A stretch of 60,727 bases of DNA from an uncultured bacterium (GTDB lineage: Bacteria > Bacillota > Clostridia > Lachnospirales > Lachnospiraceae): NCBI GenBank assembly GCA_947381965.1, contig CANCXX010000027.1:1-60727 (forward strand), given 5' to 3'. Positions within the stretch are counted from its first letter, which is position 1. Every line of letters begins with the position of its first letter. Position numbers and translations under genes: made by a program. Below the pieces are notes generated by a model. It was not told the DNA's origin. It did no database searches and saw only the letters and a program-made list of their open reading frames with translations. Shown here one piece after another: positions 36,595 to 45,618 of this stretch.

Positions 36595-36852
36595 ATGAAA
36601 ACATTTGACTACACAATTAAGGACGAAGTGGGAATCCACGCAAGACCGGCAGGGCTTCTTGTAAAGGAGGCCAAAAAGTATGCAAGTAAAGTAACCATCC
36701 GGAAGGATGGAAAGGAAGCCGACGCGTCCAAGCTGATGGCTCTTATGGGACTTGGGGTAAAATGCGGCCAGACCGTTACCGTTACCATTACGGGAGAGGA
36801 CGAAAATACCGCATACGAAGCTCTGATGACTTTCTTCAAAAACAATTTATAA
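36595..36852 (+). CDS. ptsH: Phosphocarrier protein HPr
   Basis: An 85-aa phosphocarrier of the PEP-sugar phosphotransferase system. His15 lies in GIHARPAG and is phosphorylated by enzyme I. In Gram-positive HPr, Ser46 is the target of HPr kinase and gives the CcpA co-repressor. Here the region reads DASKLMALMG, so position 46 is Lys and a Ser sits at 45. Regulatory phosphorylation may therefore be lost or shifted. AAGGAGG precedes the ATG. It is 44 bases upstream of ptsI in an operon. Confidence 0.95.
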   Translation: MKTFDYTIKDEVGIHARPAGLLVKEAKKYASKVTIRKDGKEADASKLMALMGLGVKCGQTVTVTITGEDENTAYEALMTFFKNNL

Positions 36853-36896
36853 AAATACGCAAAACATACGGAACTACAAATTAGGAGGTACAGAAA

Positions 36897-38516
36897 ATGC
36901 TACAGTTTTTGGGAAAATCTGTATATAACGGCATTACAATGGGCCCTGTGGCTTTATTGGAAAAGCAGGATGATTTAGTCAGGAGAAGGCGGATTGATGA
37001 TGCCGAAGCCGAGGTTGCCCGGATTGCACCTGCCTGTTCCAAAGCCCAGGAACAGCTTCAGGCCCTGTACGACAAAGCAGTAAAAGAAGCGGGTGAATCC
37101 AGCGCCGCCATCTTTGAAGTTCACCAGATGATGCTTGAGGATGACGATTACCTGGATTCCATCTATAATATGATAAGGACAGAAAGTGTAAACGCCGAAT
37201 ATGCAGTTGCACAGACAGGCGATAACTTTTCCGAAATGTTTGCCTCTATGGATGATGATTACATGAAGGCAAGAGCCGCCGATGTAAAGGACATTTCCAA
37301 CCGCCTGATACGCATCTTAAGCGGCGCCGCTGAGTCCGATTTGTCTTCCATGGAGCCATCCATTCTGGTGGCAGACGACTTAAGCCCCAGCGAAACCGTA
37401 CAGCTGGATAAAGAAAAGATCCTTGCTTTTGTAACAGTACACGGCTCTTCCAATTCGCACACCGCAATCCTGGCGCGTATGATGAACATACCCGCCTTAA
37501 TTGGCGTTCCCCTGGATTTAAAAGAAATCCATTCCGGTATGACGGCAGTGGTTAATGCCTATGAAGGAAAAGTAACATTTGAACCAGACGAAGAATTATG
37601 CCGCCAGACCAAAGCCAAAATAGAGGAGGAAAAGGAAAAAATTCGTCTTCTGGAAAACCTGAAGGGAAAAGAAAACGTAACCCTTAGCGGAAAAAAAGTC
37701 CATATTTTTGCCAATATCGGAAGTGTGGGCGATGTGGGATATGTACTTGAAAACGACGCAGGAGGCATCGGCCTTTTCAGAAGCGAATTTCTATATCTGG
37801 GAAGAGATACCTTCCCTACAGAAGAAGAACAGTTCCAGGCATATAAACAGGTTTTACAGACAATGGCCGGAAAAAAGGTTATCATCCGTACACTGGACAT
37901 TGGCGCCGACAAGCAGGTGGATTATTTTAACCTTGGAAAAGAGGAAAATCCGGCGCTTGGCTACCGCGCCATCCGTATCTGCTTAAAGCAGCCGGATATT
38001 TTTAAAACCCAGCTTCGCGCCCTGCTCCGTGCTGCTGTTTACGGGAACCTGTCCATTATGTATCCCATGATAACTGCAGTAGAGGAAGTGCAGAAAATCT
38101 ATCAAATTGTAGAAGAAGTGGAGAAGGAATTAAAGGAAACCCAGGTTCCCTACAAGGTGCCGGAACAGGGAATTATGATTGAAACGCCGGCGGCGGTGAT
38201 GATCAGTGATGAACTGGCGCAAATTGTCGACTTCTTCAGCATTGGAACCAACGACCTGACCCAGTACACCTTGGCCATTGACAGGCAGAATGAAAAACTG
38301 GAGGATTTCTATAATCCCCACCACAAGGCAATCTTAAAAATGATACAAATTGTAGCCGATAACTCCCACAAGTATGGAAAGTGGACCGGAATCTGCGGAG
38401 AGCTTGGCGCTGACCTTGCACTGACTGAAGAATTTATCCGCATGGGGGTTGATGAATTATCCGTATCCCCTTCCATGGTTCTCAAGGTAAGACAGCGGGT
38501 ACGGGAAATTTCTTAA
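36897..38516 (+). CDS. ptsI: PTS enzyme I
   Basis: A 539-aa phosphoenolpyruvate-protein phosphotransferase, cytoplasmic, which transfers phosphate from PEP to HPr. The phospho-histidine is His188 in GSSNSHTAILARMMNIPA. The C-terminal PEP-binding barrel shows GIGLFRSEFLYLG, YPMIT and IMIETPAA, and FFSIGTNDLTQYTLAIDR. Slightly shorter than the usual 570 aa. AGGAGG lies eight bases upstream. It is followed by a strong terminator. No EII permease is nearby, as is usual for the general PTS operon. Confidence 0.96.
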   Translation: MLQFLGKSVYNGITMGPVALLEKQDDLVRRRRIDDAEAEVARIAPACSKAQEQLQALYDKAVKEAGESSAAIFEVHQMMLEDDDYLDSIYNMIRTESVNAEYAVAQTGDNFSEMFASMDDDYMKARAADVKDISNRLIRILSGAAESDLSSMEPSILVADDLSPSETVQLDKEKILAFVTVHGSSNSHTAILARMMNIPALIGVPLDLKEIHSGMTAVVNAYEGKVTFEPDEELCRQTKAKIEEEKEKIRLLENLKGKENVTLSGKKVHIFANIGSVGDVGYVLENDAGGIGLFRSEFLYLGRDTFPTEEEQFQAYKQVLQTMAGKKVIIRTLDIGADKQVDYFNLGKEENPALGYRAIRICLKQPDIFKTQLRALLRAAVYGNLSIMYPMITAVEEVQKIYQIVEEVEKELKETQVPYKVPEQGIMIETPAAVMISDELAQIVDFFSIGTNDLTQYTLAIDRQNEKLEDFYNPHHKAILKMIQIVADNSHKYGKWTGICGELGADLALTEEFIRMGVDELSVSPSMVLKVRQRVREIS

Positions 38517-38570
38517 ATTTTTGTCAAGCACCGGCTGTAAATATCAAAATTACATCTGACGGAATCCAAA

Positions 38571-38619
38571 AAATGCCGGAGCATTTACTGTCACAACAGC
38601 TAAAGTTGCTCCGGCATTT
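38571..38619. terminator. Terminator between ptsI and convergent gene
   Basis: A perfect 13-bp inverted repeat, AAATGCCGGAGCA and TGCTCCGGCATTT, with a 23-base loop and A/T flanks, between the convergent genes ending at 38516 and 38633. Confidence 0.8.
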
Positions 38620-38632
38620 GGTTCCATTCCAG

Positions 38633-39922
38633 TTATTTTGACTGCTCCCCTGCTCTTTTCGCCTTCTTTGCGCCAGCCAGTTTCCTTCCTTCATCTGCTG
38701 CACACATTACAGCCAAAACCGTTATACTCAAGGATTTATATGTCATAAAGGAATGGATGTAAGAGTGGTTGATACTGACTGCATACCAGCATAAAGGCAA
38801 GGCGGCAATACACAGATAAACCAGAAACGCATTTGGGGAAAAACCAGCCCTGTTTTCCTTTTTTCCTAAAATAAACAACAGAATGACTGCTGCCAAACAT
38901 ACAAGCACATATGGGTACTTCGCTAATACCATTAAATTTTTGTACACATTCTGCCAATATCCAATTTGTTCCCCCATCACCCTATGCCCGGAACGGATCA
39001 TAATGGATTCCACCCCATCGGCAATCAGATTTTCTCCTGTACATGCCGTACACAAAAGCCATTTCTGCAGCCACATGCCCCCATATCCAAAAGCCCAGTA
39101 TACTGCACTTTTCAGTGCCACCATGGGAAGAGAAATGCTGCTGCCATATTCCCGCATACAAACAGTAAAAAACAATAACGGAAGTCCAAGCGTGAAAACC
39201 GGATATGTCAAAAAATCAAAATAGCTGGTGGCCATTCCAATAGGAAGGAAAAGTAACGGCGTAACAGGCTTGCGTTCCGGTGCCTGATATCTTTTTAAAA
39301 TCAAGATCGAAAAGCCCAGCCCAATAATAAAAACCCATGTGTACTGCATGGACATCCCCACCGTATAAAATTCCATACATGCCATTGCCGCCGCAAAAGC
39401 AGGAACAATTTGCGTCTTTCCCATTTTTTCAAGCAAAATACATACACTAAGAAGTAAGGCAAGGCCTGTAAATTTTAAAATTCCTCTGATATCCCCATAA
39501 TCAAAAAAAAGCAGCAGCGGCTTCAAAATAATCAAATATCCATGCCAGTATCTTGCATAGCTTGTCCTTACAAACCCTGCTTTTCCTTCCAGATATGCTG
39601 TTAAGCGTTCACAGGGTCCTGTCTTTTCTCCATCCACGTAATTATAGGAATACACGTTCATACATTTTTGCAAAGCAGACTCTTCCCCATCATATAAAGC
39701 ATTTTGCATCATCCAGGCATCTGTATAATTGTCCAAAGTCGTTGAAGGATATCCATGAATGTTCTGTGCATAGGCGCCTTCTAATTTAAAAATATCCACA
39801 GATGCCCTTGCATTTTTTATAATGGGGTCTGTTGGAAGTAAATAAGCCAGGAACAGCAGAACAAAGCCCATTCCTCCTCCTCCAATTAAAATCAGCAAAG
39901 CCTTTTTTATTTCCCTGCCCAT
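38633..39922 (-). CDS. Multi-pass membrane protein, unknown (GT-C-like)
   Basis: A 429-aa protein with about ten hydrophobic helices. An extracytoplasmic loop of about 110 aa lies between helix 1 and helix 2 (YPSTTLDNYTDAWMMQNALYDG). A first-loop acidic DNYTDAW is reminiscent of GT-C glycosyltransferases or PMT-like proteins, but no defined family motif could be confirmed. The last 25 residues are basic and cytosolic (AGAKKAKRAGEQSK). AAGGTGG lies upstream of the ATG. It is a single gene. A role in cell-surface polysaccharide or protein glycosylation is possible but unproven. Confidence 0.6.
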   Translation of the reverse strand: MGREIKKALLILIGGGGMGFVLLFLAYLLPTDPIIKNARASVDIFKLEGAYAQNIHGYPSTTLDNYTDAWMMQNALYDGEESALQKCMNVYSYNYVDGEKTGPCERLTAYLEGKAGFVRTSYARYWHGYLIILKPLLLFFDYGDIRGILKFTGLALLLSVCILLEKMGKTQIVPAFAAAMACMEFYTVGMSMQYTWVFIIGLGFSILILKRYQAPERKPVTPLLFLPIGMATSYFDFLTYPVFTLGLPLLFFTVCMREYGSSISLPMVALKSAVYWAFGYGGMWLQKWLLCTACTGENLIADGVESIMIRSGHRVMGEQIGYWQNVYKNLMVLAKYPYVLVCLAAVILLFILGKKENRAGFSPNAFLVYLCIAALPLCWYAVSINHSYIHSFMTYKSLSITVLAVMCAADEGRKLAGAKKAKRAGEQSK

Positions 39923-39984
39923 GTACTTCCACCTTTCTTTTATGAAATTCCACCTTATTATCCGCTAATCCATATCAGTATAAA

Positions 39985-40018
39985 ACCCCTTATAGTTATA
40001 GTCAATACCCCTTGTAGT
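39985..40018 (+). promoter_or_regulatory. Direct repeats before XRE regulator gene
   Basis: ACCCCTTATAGT (39985-39996) and ACCCCTTGTAGT (40007-40018) are near-identical and 22 bp apart, two helical turns. They lie 54 bases before the regulator start and are likely autoregulatory operators of the XRE protein. Confidence 0.5.
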
Positions 40019-40071
40019 AAATTCTTTAATTAGAGTTATCTTTGTAAAATAAGCAAAAAGGGGGTAATTAC

Positions 40072-40407
40072 ATGGATTATAAAAAATTAGGCAAAAGAAT
40101 CCGGGAAGAAAGGCTACGACTAAACCTTACGCAATCACAGCTTGCGGAAGATGTTGACATATCGGATACTTACATGGGAGCCATTGAACGTGGGGAACGA
40201 AGCCTCACTCTGGATACCCTTGTGCGGATCGTCAACAGATTGGGCGTAACTGTTGATTATCTGCTTTCCGATTCTGTATGCGGCAGTGACTTGGGCATCA
40301 TGGAGCAGTTCAGGCAAATCACCGACCGACAGCCTTTGGAACGCAAGCAGTTAGCAATCAATGTATTACGTACTATTTTTTCTTACTTTGAAGCCGGAAA
40401 CAAGTAG
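40072..40407 (+). CDS. XRE family transcriptional regulator
   Basis: A 111-aa protein. The helix-turn-helix (about 6-62; LNLTQSQLAEDVDISDTYMGAIERGERS) is followed by a 50-aa helical C-terminal part that could mediate dimerisation. GGGGGT lies seven bases before the ATG. The direct repeats upstream suggest autoregulation. The gene is not part of an obvious operon. Confidence 0.9.
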   Translation: MDYKKLGKRIREERLRLNLTQSQLAEDVDISDTYMGAIERGERSLTLDTLVRIVNRLGVTVDYLLSDSVCGSDLGIMEQFRQITDRQPLERKQLAINVLRTIFSYFEAGNK

Positions 40408-40712
40408 CCGGTTATTTTAGTTCAAATTTGCCAGCGCGAAAATTTCTCATAAGTTCAACATCATTAGTCAGTCCTGCCCCTTCTCCCCCACTCTTTCGAT
40501 TTCTCCATAATAATTTTGCAGAAGCAATTAACAGAAAGGTATTCTTTTGGCTGCGGTACAAATAATCGTTGAGATAGGGAGGGATTTATAAGATGAATAC
40601 ACACTTGATTGTTTTCCAGATTTCCAGACTTTAAAAAAGTGCAGGGCTTACACAGAAGAAATTGGGAGAGGTAGCAGGAAACAAAGGGGCGGAAGAACCG
40701 CCCCCAAACACT
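40408..40712. other. 305-bp intergenic region with possible HTH remnant
   Basis: After GGGAGGG, a frame begins at 40593 and stops after 13 codons. The same frame then continues KSAGLTQKKLGEVAGN (about 40635-40682), which looks like the first helices of an XRE helix-turn-helix. This may be a broken regulator. The fucosidase terminator follows at 40686-40704. Nothing else is seen. Confidence 0.3.
40686..40704 (-). terminator. Terminator after GH29 gene
   Basis: GGGGCGG-AAGAA-CCGCCCC, a perfect 7-bp GC stem nine bases beyond the fucosidase stop, with TTTG on its 3' side on the minus strand. Confidence 0.65.
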
Positions 40713-42185
40713 CTAATCCACTTTTATCTTAAATACCACAGGCGCGTCACTTTCTATGCCGCTTTTTATATGCAGTCCCTTTTCTTCTCTGTGCCACCAT
40801 GGTTTTTCGCTTTCTCCAAGGACTTCAATATCTTTAATTATCCCATGGAAATTCGCTTCCTTTGAAGCGTCCTGCTCACCCAGAGATGTAATAAAGTATT
40901 CTTTACTTTCACTGCATTTTAAGGCCGTGGCATATAAAAAGCCCTTTGCCGTTGTAAAACGGAAGTCGCTGGAGGTAAAGTTCTTTTTAATGCCATCTGA
41001 AAACTGGCCTTCCACAATCTTTGTAGGACCTTCCCCGTATTTCCGCCATACCTTTGTGCCATATACCGCTTCTCCGTTTATTTTCATCCATTTGCCAATG
41101 CGCCGCAGCACAGCGGTATCCTCCTGGGAAATCGTTCCATCCGCCTTAGGCCCAACATTCAGCAAAAGACATCCGTTTTTGCTTACAATATCCACCAGGT
41201 CACAAATAATATCCACAGCCGGCCTGAACTGATTGTTTTCCGTATAACACCAAGAATTTAACGCTATGGCGGTATCCGTCTGCCAGGAAAAGGGCTTCAC
41301 ATCCGCAAACTGCCCCCGTTCCACATCCGGCAGGGCGCTGCCAAACAAAAAGGCATCCTGTTTATAAGTAATTACTCCTCCCCATCCCCACTCACTTGCC
41401 CTGTTGTAATAATATGCCGCAAGCTTTTTTATATAAGGTTTGCAGGCGCTGTGCTGAATCCACCAGTCAAAATACAGGATTTTGGGTTGAAAACGATCTA
41501 TAATCTCGCAGGTGCGCACCAGCCAGTCCTGTAAAAACTCCTCCGAAGGCTCCGGCTTACTAAACAAATCATAATGATCCGGCTCCGGCATGGCAGGCCA
41601 GTAAAAATCTCCCCGCTGCATTGGCTCCTTAATATCACTGTCAAACTCCTTTCCATGTCCCATGAAAAACCAGTGTTCCATCCGGTGGGAGGAAGCTCCC
41701 ATTTCCATTCCCCGCCTTTCGACGCTTTCCTTTAATTCCCCAAGAATATCCCTTTTAGGCCCCATCTCCCAGGCATTCCAATGGGATATTTCACTGCGGT
41801 ACATCTGAAAGCCGTCATGGTGCTCCGCCACAGGCACCACATATTTCGCTCCCGCTTCCTGGAAAAGCTCAGCCCACTTGTCCGCATTAAAATGCTTTGC
41901 CTCAAACAGAGGGATCAAATCCTTATATCCCGCCTCTGTATGCTTTCCATAGGTTTTAACGTGATGTTCATATTCTGCCGACCCTTTAATATACATATTC
42001 CGGGAATACCATTCGCTTCCAAAAGCAGGAACACTGTAAACGCCCCAATGTATAAAGATGCCAAACTTTGCCTTCTGGTACCATTCCGGCGCCTGCCAGG
42101 ATGACAGGGATTCCCAGTTATCCTTATAAGGCCCCCGCCCAATAACCTCATCAATTGTTTTAAGATAGTTGGTCATATCATACAT
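40713..42185 (-). CDS. GH29 alpha-L-fucosidase
   Basis: A 490-aa cytoplasmic enzyme that releases L-fucose from host glycans. It has the barrel N terminus (WYQKAKFGIFIHWGVYSVPAFGSEWYSRNMY) and the nucleophile Asp240 in ILYFDWWIQHS. EHHDGFQMY and LLLNVGPKADGTI are family signatures. No signal peptide. The ATG at 42185 was chosen because GGAGG lies seven bases upstream; the frame extends to 42200 with no ribosome site. A promoter with TTGATT and TATAAT lies directly upstream, back-to-back with the PadR promoter. It fits the host-glycan theme of the window. Confidence 0.93.
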   Translation of the reverse strand: MYDMTNYLKTIDEVIGRGPYKDNWESLSSWQAPEWYQKAKFGIFIHWGVYSVPAFGSEWYSRNMYIKGSAEYEHHVKTYGKHTEAGYKDLIPLFEAKHFNADKWAELFQEAGAKYVVPVAEHHDGFQMYRSEISHWNAWEMGPKRDILGELKESVERRGMEMGASSHRMEHWFFMGHGKEFDSDIKEPMQRGDFYWPAMPEPDHYDLFSKPEPSEEFLQDWLVRTCEIIDRFQPKILYFDWWIQHSACKPYIKKLAAYYYNRASEWGWGGVITYKQDAFLFGSALPDVERGQFADVKPFSWQTDTAIALNSWCYTENNQFRPAVDIICDLVDIVSKNGCLLLNVGPKADGTISQEDTAVLRRIGKWMKINGEAVYGTKVWRKYGEGPTKIVEGQFSDGIKKNFTSSDFRFTTAKGFLYATALKCSESKEYFITSLGEQDASKEANFHGIIKDIEVLGESEKPWWHREEKGLHIKSGIESDAPVVFKIKVD

Positions 42186-42215
42186 ACATATTTCCTCCAT
42201 AAGTTAATTATTTTT

Positions 42216-42243
42216 ATTATAAACCAAAACCCAAAGAAATCAA
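42216..42243 (-). promoter_or_regulatory. GH29 promoter
   Basis: On the minus strand TTGATT (42238-42243), a 16-bp spacer and TATAAT (42216-42221), about 30 bases before the fucosidase start. It lies back-to-back with the PadR promoter. Confidence 0.55.
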
Positions 42244-42279
42244 TTTTCAAATTTTTAGCCATAACGTGTTTGATTTTAG

Positions 42280-42329
42280 TTGACTAATAATATAATAAGC
42301 TTTATAATATACTTAGTTATACAAAGTAT
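42280..42329 (+). promoter_or_regulatory. PadR promoter and palindromic operator
   Basis: TTGACT (42280-42285), a 17-bp spacer and TATAAT (42303-42308). Immediately downstream lies the inverted repeat ATACTT-N9-AAGTAT (42309-42329) over the likely start of transcription, a probable autoregulatory operator. Confidence 0.65.
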
Positions 42330-42383
42330 ATGTGACGCAGCCATAAAATTTTTCACTTATCCCAGGCAGGAATGAAGATTTAT

Positions 42384-42725
42384 ATGAATGAAAAATATGA
42401 ACGGCAGATGAAAAAAGGAGTTTTAGATATGCTGGTTTTAAAACTTCTGGAATCAGAGCCTAAGTATGGATACCAGATTATCCAGGAATTAAAGGAAAAA
42501 AGCGGAGAAACCTTTTTGCTGAAAGATGGAACTTTATATCCCATCCTGTACCGCTTAGAGGACGACCAGCTGGTAACTGCCCGCTGGAGCGAAGCAAAGG
42601 ACCGGCAGGTACCAAGGAAGTACTATGAAATTACCAAAGCAGGACTTATGGCTTTGCATGAAATAGAAGCAGTATGGAAACATATGTCAGAAGGAATTTC
42701 CAAAATAATGGGAGGCAGTATATGA
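42384..42725 (+). CDS. PadR family transcriptional regulator
   Basis: A 113-aa short PadR protein: winged helix MLVLKLLESEPKYGYQIIQEL, then DGTLYPILYRLEDDQLVTARW and PRKYYEITKAG. It lacks the long C-terminal domain of the PadR at 14815. The ATG at 42384 lies about 12 bases after AGGA; an ATG at 42372 is only one base after that motif. It overlaps the next gene by four bases (ATGA), so the two are translationally coupled. Confidence 0.9.
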   Translation: MNEKYERQMKKGVLDMLVLKLLESEPKYGYQIIQELKEKSGETFLLKDGTLYPILYRLEDDQLVTARWSEAKDRQVPRKYYEITKAGLMALHEIEAVWKHMSEGISKIMGGSI

Positions 42726-43369
42726 CTACAGAAAACTATGTAAATGCTATTGTAAAGAAAATAAAATGCAGCAGGGAGCGAAAAGATGAAATTAAAAAAC
42801 AATTACAGGCTGATATAAACGGACAGCTGCAGCAGGGCATAAGCCTTGAAAAAATTATGGTGCAAATGGGAACCGCCATAGAAATTGCAGAAGGATTTAA
42901 TGAAACGATTCCCGAAGAAGAGAAAAAACGTTATACCCGAAACAAACTTCTGAAAATAATCCTTATCGTCCTTGTTATCCTGTCATTTATTATTTTCTTC
43001 GTCTATTGGACGCTGCCTAAGGGACAGGATATTAACAAAAGTAAACATTTTAATCAGGAACAGGTTACAGAAGCAATGAAGGAAACCATCCGACAACTCA
43101 ATGCCTCCGATTATGAAGCATTACAGACCAGCGCTATCAGCCAGATGCAGCCGTTTCTGACAGAAGAACAGATTGCCGCCATAAAGAGCAGCGTTTCCGG
43201 TGATTGGGGCGAATTCGAAAACTTCGGTCCCTCTTATATCATGGAGCTGTCACAGCAGGGGCAGCATTTTGCAGTAGGGGAAATCACAGTAACCTATGAA
43301 AACATCAGCGTCACTTTCCGGCTTACTTATGATCAGGATATGAAACTGGCAGGTATGTATGTGCGATAA
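42722..43369 (+). CDS. Membrane protein with DUF1700/DUF3887-like domains
   Basis: A 215-aa single-pass protein. An N-terminal cytosolic helical segment of about 75 aa (MTTENYVNAIVKKIKCSRERKD, the DUF1700-like partner of PadR) is followed by one transmembrane helix (KIILIVLVILSFIIFFVYW) and an extracytoplasmic domain of about 125 aa that looks like DUF3887 (FNQEQVTEAMKETIRQLN ... EENISVTFRLTYD-type sheet). Such proteins are usually co-expressed with a PadR regulator. It overlaps the regulator stop by four bases. Function unknown; a sensory or anti-regulator role is plausible. Confidence 0.75.
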   Translation: MTTENYVNAIVKKIKCSRERKDEIKKQLQADINGQLQQGISLEKIMVQMGTAIEIAEGFNETIPEEEKKRYTRNKLLKIILIVLVILSFIIFFVYWTLPKGQDINKSKHFNQEQVTEAMKETIRQLNASDYEALQTSAISQMQPFLTEEQIAAIKSSVSGDWGEFENFGPSYIMELSQQGQHFAVGEITVTYENISVTFRLTYDQDMKLAGMYVR

Positions 43370-43374
43370 AAATC

Positions 43375-43400
43375 CAGAGCGTGTAAACGCTCTGTTTTTT
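43375..43400 (+). terminator. Rho-independent terminator
   Basis: CAGAGCG-TGTAAA-CGCTCTG followed by TTTTTT, six bases after the stop codon. Confidence 0.9.
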
Positions 43401-43422
43401 ATGTTTTATGCACAAAGGGATC

Positions 43423-43899
43423 TTAGCCTTCCCCACCGCCTAATGCCAGATAATCCCGAAGCACCGGAATATGTGTCTCAACAATATTGACTTGCTGCAA
43501 TTCTTCCCTGGTAAAAAAATGCAGTTCCGTGGATTCATTGCCGCAATACAGTAAGGGTTTTTCACTTAATCTTACTTGGAAAACCGCCATAATAGACCTG
43601 TATATATTTCCGTCAGGATAACTGATAATAATAGACGGATCATCATACAGCTTAAACCCGGTCAGCATATCAGGGTGCAGGCATAAAGACGTCTCTTCCC
43701 TTACCTCACGGACAGCGCATTCTATTATAGACTCATCATTGTTAAGACTTCCGCCGATAATCGCCCACCGGTCGCTGTCTTTTCTATGCTCCAAAAGCAA
43801 CCGGTCTTCAAACACAATACAAACGGTTGCACCTATCAAATTAGGTTTATTGGGTTTGGGAGCATTCTTATCACGATAATAAAACTTTGCGTCAGCCAT
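43423..43899 (-). CDS. NUDIX hydrolase
   Basis: A 158-aa pyrophosphohydrolase. The Nudix box GX5EX7REXXEE is complete: Gly50, Glu56, Arg64, Glu65, Glu68 and Glu69 (GSLNNDES, then CAVREVREETSL). The N terminus, TVCIVFEDRLLLEHRK, is the typical first strand. It hydrolyses a nucleoside diphosphate-linked compound; the substrate is not predictable. Confidence 0.9.
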   Translation of the reverse strand: MADAKFYYRDKNAPKPNKPNLIGATVCIVFEDRLLLEHRKDSDRWAIIGGSLNNDESIIECAVREVREETSLCLHPDMLTGFKLYDDPSIIISYPDGNIYRSIMAVFQVRLSEKPLLYCGNESTELHFFTREELQQVNIVETHIPVLRDYLALGGGEG

Positions 43900-44022
43900 A
43901 TGGATGCCCCCCTAATTAACGTTTATAAATATAAATGCTTTATAAAAATTCGCATATCAGAGTGCTATACCGTGATTATACATTTTATAACCTCAAAGTG
44001 CAAGACCCTTTCCAGCCCAATC

Positions 44023-44826
44023 CTACGAACTTGCACTATTATAATGTTTTAATCCCTGCTTCCAAAAAACCCCGGTGATAGCAGAGAATATTACCACAAT
44101 CCCCATTCCATAAGCCGCCATCTGAAAATCCATTTCACCTATTATCCTTTGCACAGGCAAAGTCGCCATAATTCCATAAGGCAGAATAAGATAAAAAATT
44201 ACCTTATATCCTCCATAAAAAGCAATTCCGGGAAGCTTCATACACAAATCAATACATGCTTCCTCCATCTGCTCAAGGCGTGCCATTGAGACAATGTACA
44301 AGGAGACGGCGCGGATAATCACTGCCATCTCATAATATAATACTGTCATAATAAGCACCCAAAAGCCATAGCTGATGACCGCCGCAAACGACAACCGCAT
44401 ATGCCGAATATGAATGCCATAACCAATGATGCAAACACTCATAATAATTAAGGGTATGGAGCCTGGACTGATATTTTCAAAAGTCAGTCGCAGCAAGGGA
44501 CTAACTGGCTTTGTCAGGTATAAGTCCAGCTCGCCGGACCGGACTTTATATGGTATACTGTTTATTCCAAAAAAATAAATGGTCATGTTGAGGGCATTGA
44601 TCAGAGAAAAGGTACCAATGTATGCAATCATTTCTCCCCTCCCCCAGCTTCCGATGGCGTCCACATGGGAATACACCACTCCAAATGCCATTAATTGAAT
44701 TAAAAACAGGCTTCCATCTATAAAAAAAGGGGCAATAAAATCCATCCGAAAAACCATTAATCCGTGCATTCTCAAAAAAAACATTTCCCTTATCACACGC
44801 ATATTCTTCTTTACATTCCTTATCAT
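44023..44826 (-). CDS. ABC-2 family exporter permease (COG3694-like)
   Basis: A 267-aa integral membrane protein with six helices. It is the last gene of a three-gene exporter. LDLYLTKPVSPLLRLTFENISPGS is characteristic of this permease type. The start overlaps the end of the second permease gene by four bases. This family of ATPase plus two dissimilar permeases is known as an uncharacterised drug or viologen exporter type. Confidence 0.85.
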   Translation of the reverse strand: MIRNVKKNMRVIREMFFLRMHGLMVFRMDFIAPFFIDGSLFLIQLMAFGVVYSHVDAIGSWGRGEMIAYIGTFSLINALNMTIYFFGINSIPYKVRSGELDLYLTKPVSPLLRLTFENISPGSIPLIIMSVCIIGYGIHIRHMRLSFAAVISYGFWVLIMTVLYYEMAVIIRAVSLYIVSMARLEQMEEACIDLCMKLPGIAFYGGYKVIFYLILPYGIMATLPVQRIIGEMDFQMAAYGMGIVVIFSAITGVFWKQGLKHYNSASS

Positions 44827-45617
44827 ATTCCCACCCCGTCATACTTTCTAAGATATTTTTTCCATGTGACACTGATAAAAACCTGTATTACCAGGCACCA
44901 GCAGACAATAACCGCAATTCCCGGAATCGCCTCCTCTTTACACTTCCCGGTAAATAGCATTGCCGGAAGATAGGTAACATAATAAAAAGGCAATAACCGC
45001 ATTATCTTTATAATTACCTCCGGGAATAATGCAAGGGGGACAATGCTTCCTGTAACTAATGCAACAAGATTATTCTTAATCATCAGAAAGGTGCCTATTC
45101 CCTGATATTTTAATGTGAGAAGACCTAAAAAATAATTTAACTGCACCATAAATAGCATTCCAATTACCGACATAATCACCGCACACAAAATAACCCATCC
45201 ATTAGAGGCAAACACAAAATCAATTTGAAATACAAAAATCCACACAATGGCCGCCATAAAGTCAAATGCCATATAAAACATTACCACTCCCAGCTCCATT
45301 GCCATAAAATACTTCTCTATTCCCACTGGGATAACCATATATTTTGAAAATGTACCATTACGTATTCTGTCATGAATTTCAGCGCTGATTCCCTGGGACA
45401 TCTCCAGCTGGGATAAAAATGAACTGATAATATAATAAGACAACATCCCGTGAAATGTAAACTCCCCAATTAACTCCCTGTTTTTAAAAACCATCCCCCA
45501 TAAGAGATAAGCAAAGAGAATTTTTGATATGGTAAAAATCATATTAAATACCGCATCCGCTCTCCATACAATCTGTGTTTTCATATATGTTTTGGAAACT
45601 TCAAAATACTTTCCCAT
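44823..45617 (-). CDS. ABC-2 family exporter permease (COG4587-like)
   Basis: A 264-aa protein with six helices and the loop RIRNGTFSKYMVIPVGIEKYFMA, a relative of the next permease. It forms the membrane channel with it. It starts one base from the stop codon of the ATPase gene, so it is translationally coupled. Confidence 0.85.
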   Translation of the reverse strand: MGKYFEVSKTYMKTQIVWRADAVFNMIFTISKILFAYLLWGMVFKNRELIGEFTFHGMLSYYIISSFLSQLEMSQGISAEIHDRIRNGTFSKYMVIPVGIEKYFMAMELGVVMFYMAFDFMAAIVWIFVFQIDFVFASNGWVILCAVIMSVIGMLFMVQLNYFLGLLTLKYQGIGTFLMIKNNLVALVTGSIVPLALFPEVIIKIMRLLPFYYVTYLPAMLFTGKCKEEAIPGIAVIVCWCLVIQVFISVTWKKYLRKYDGVGI

Positions 45618-45618
45618 G

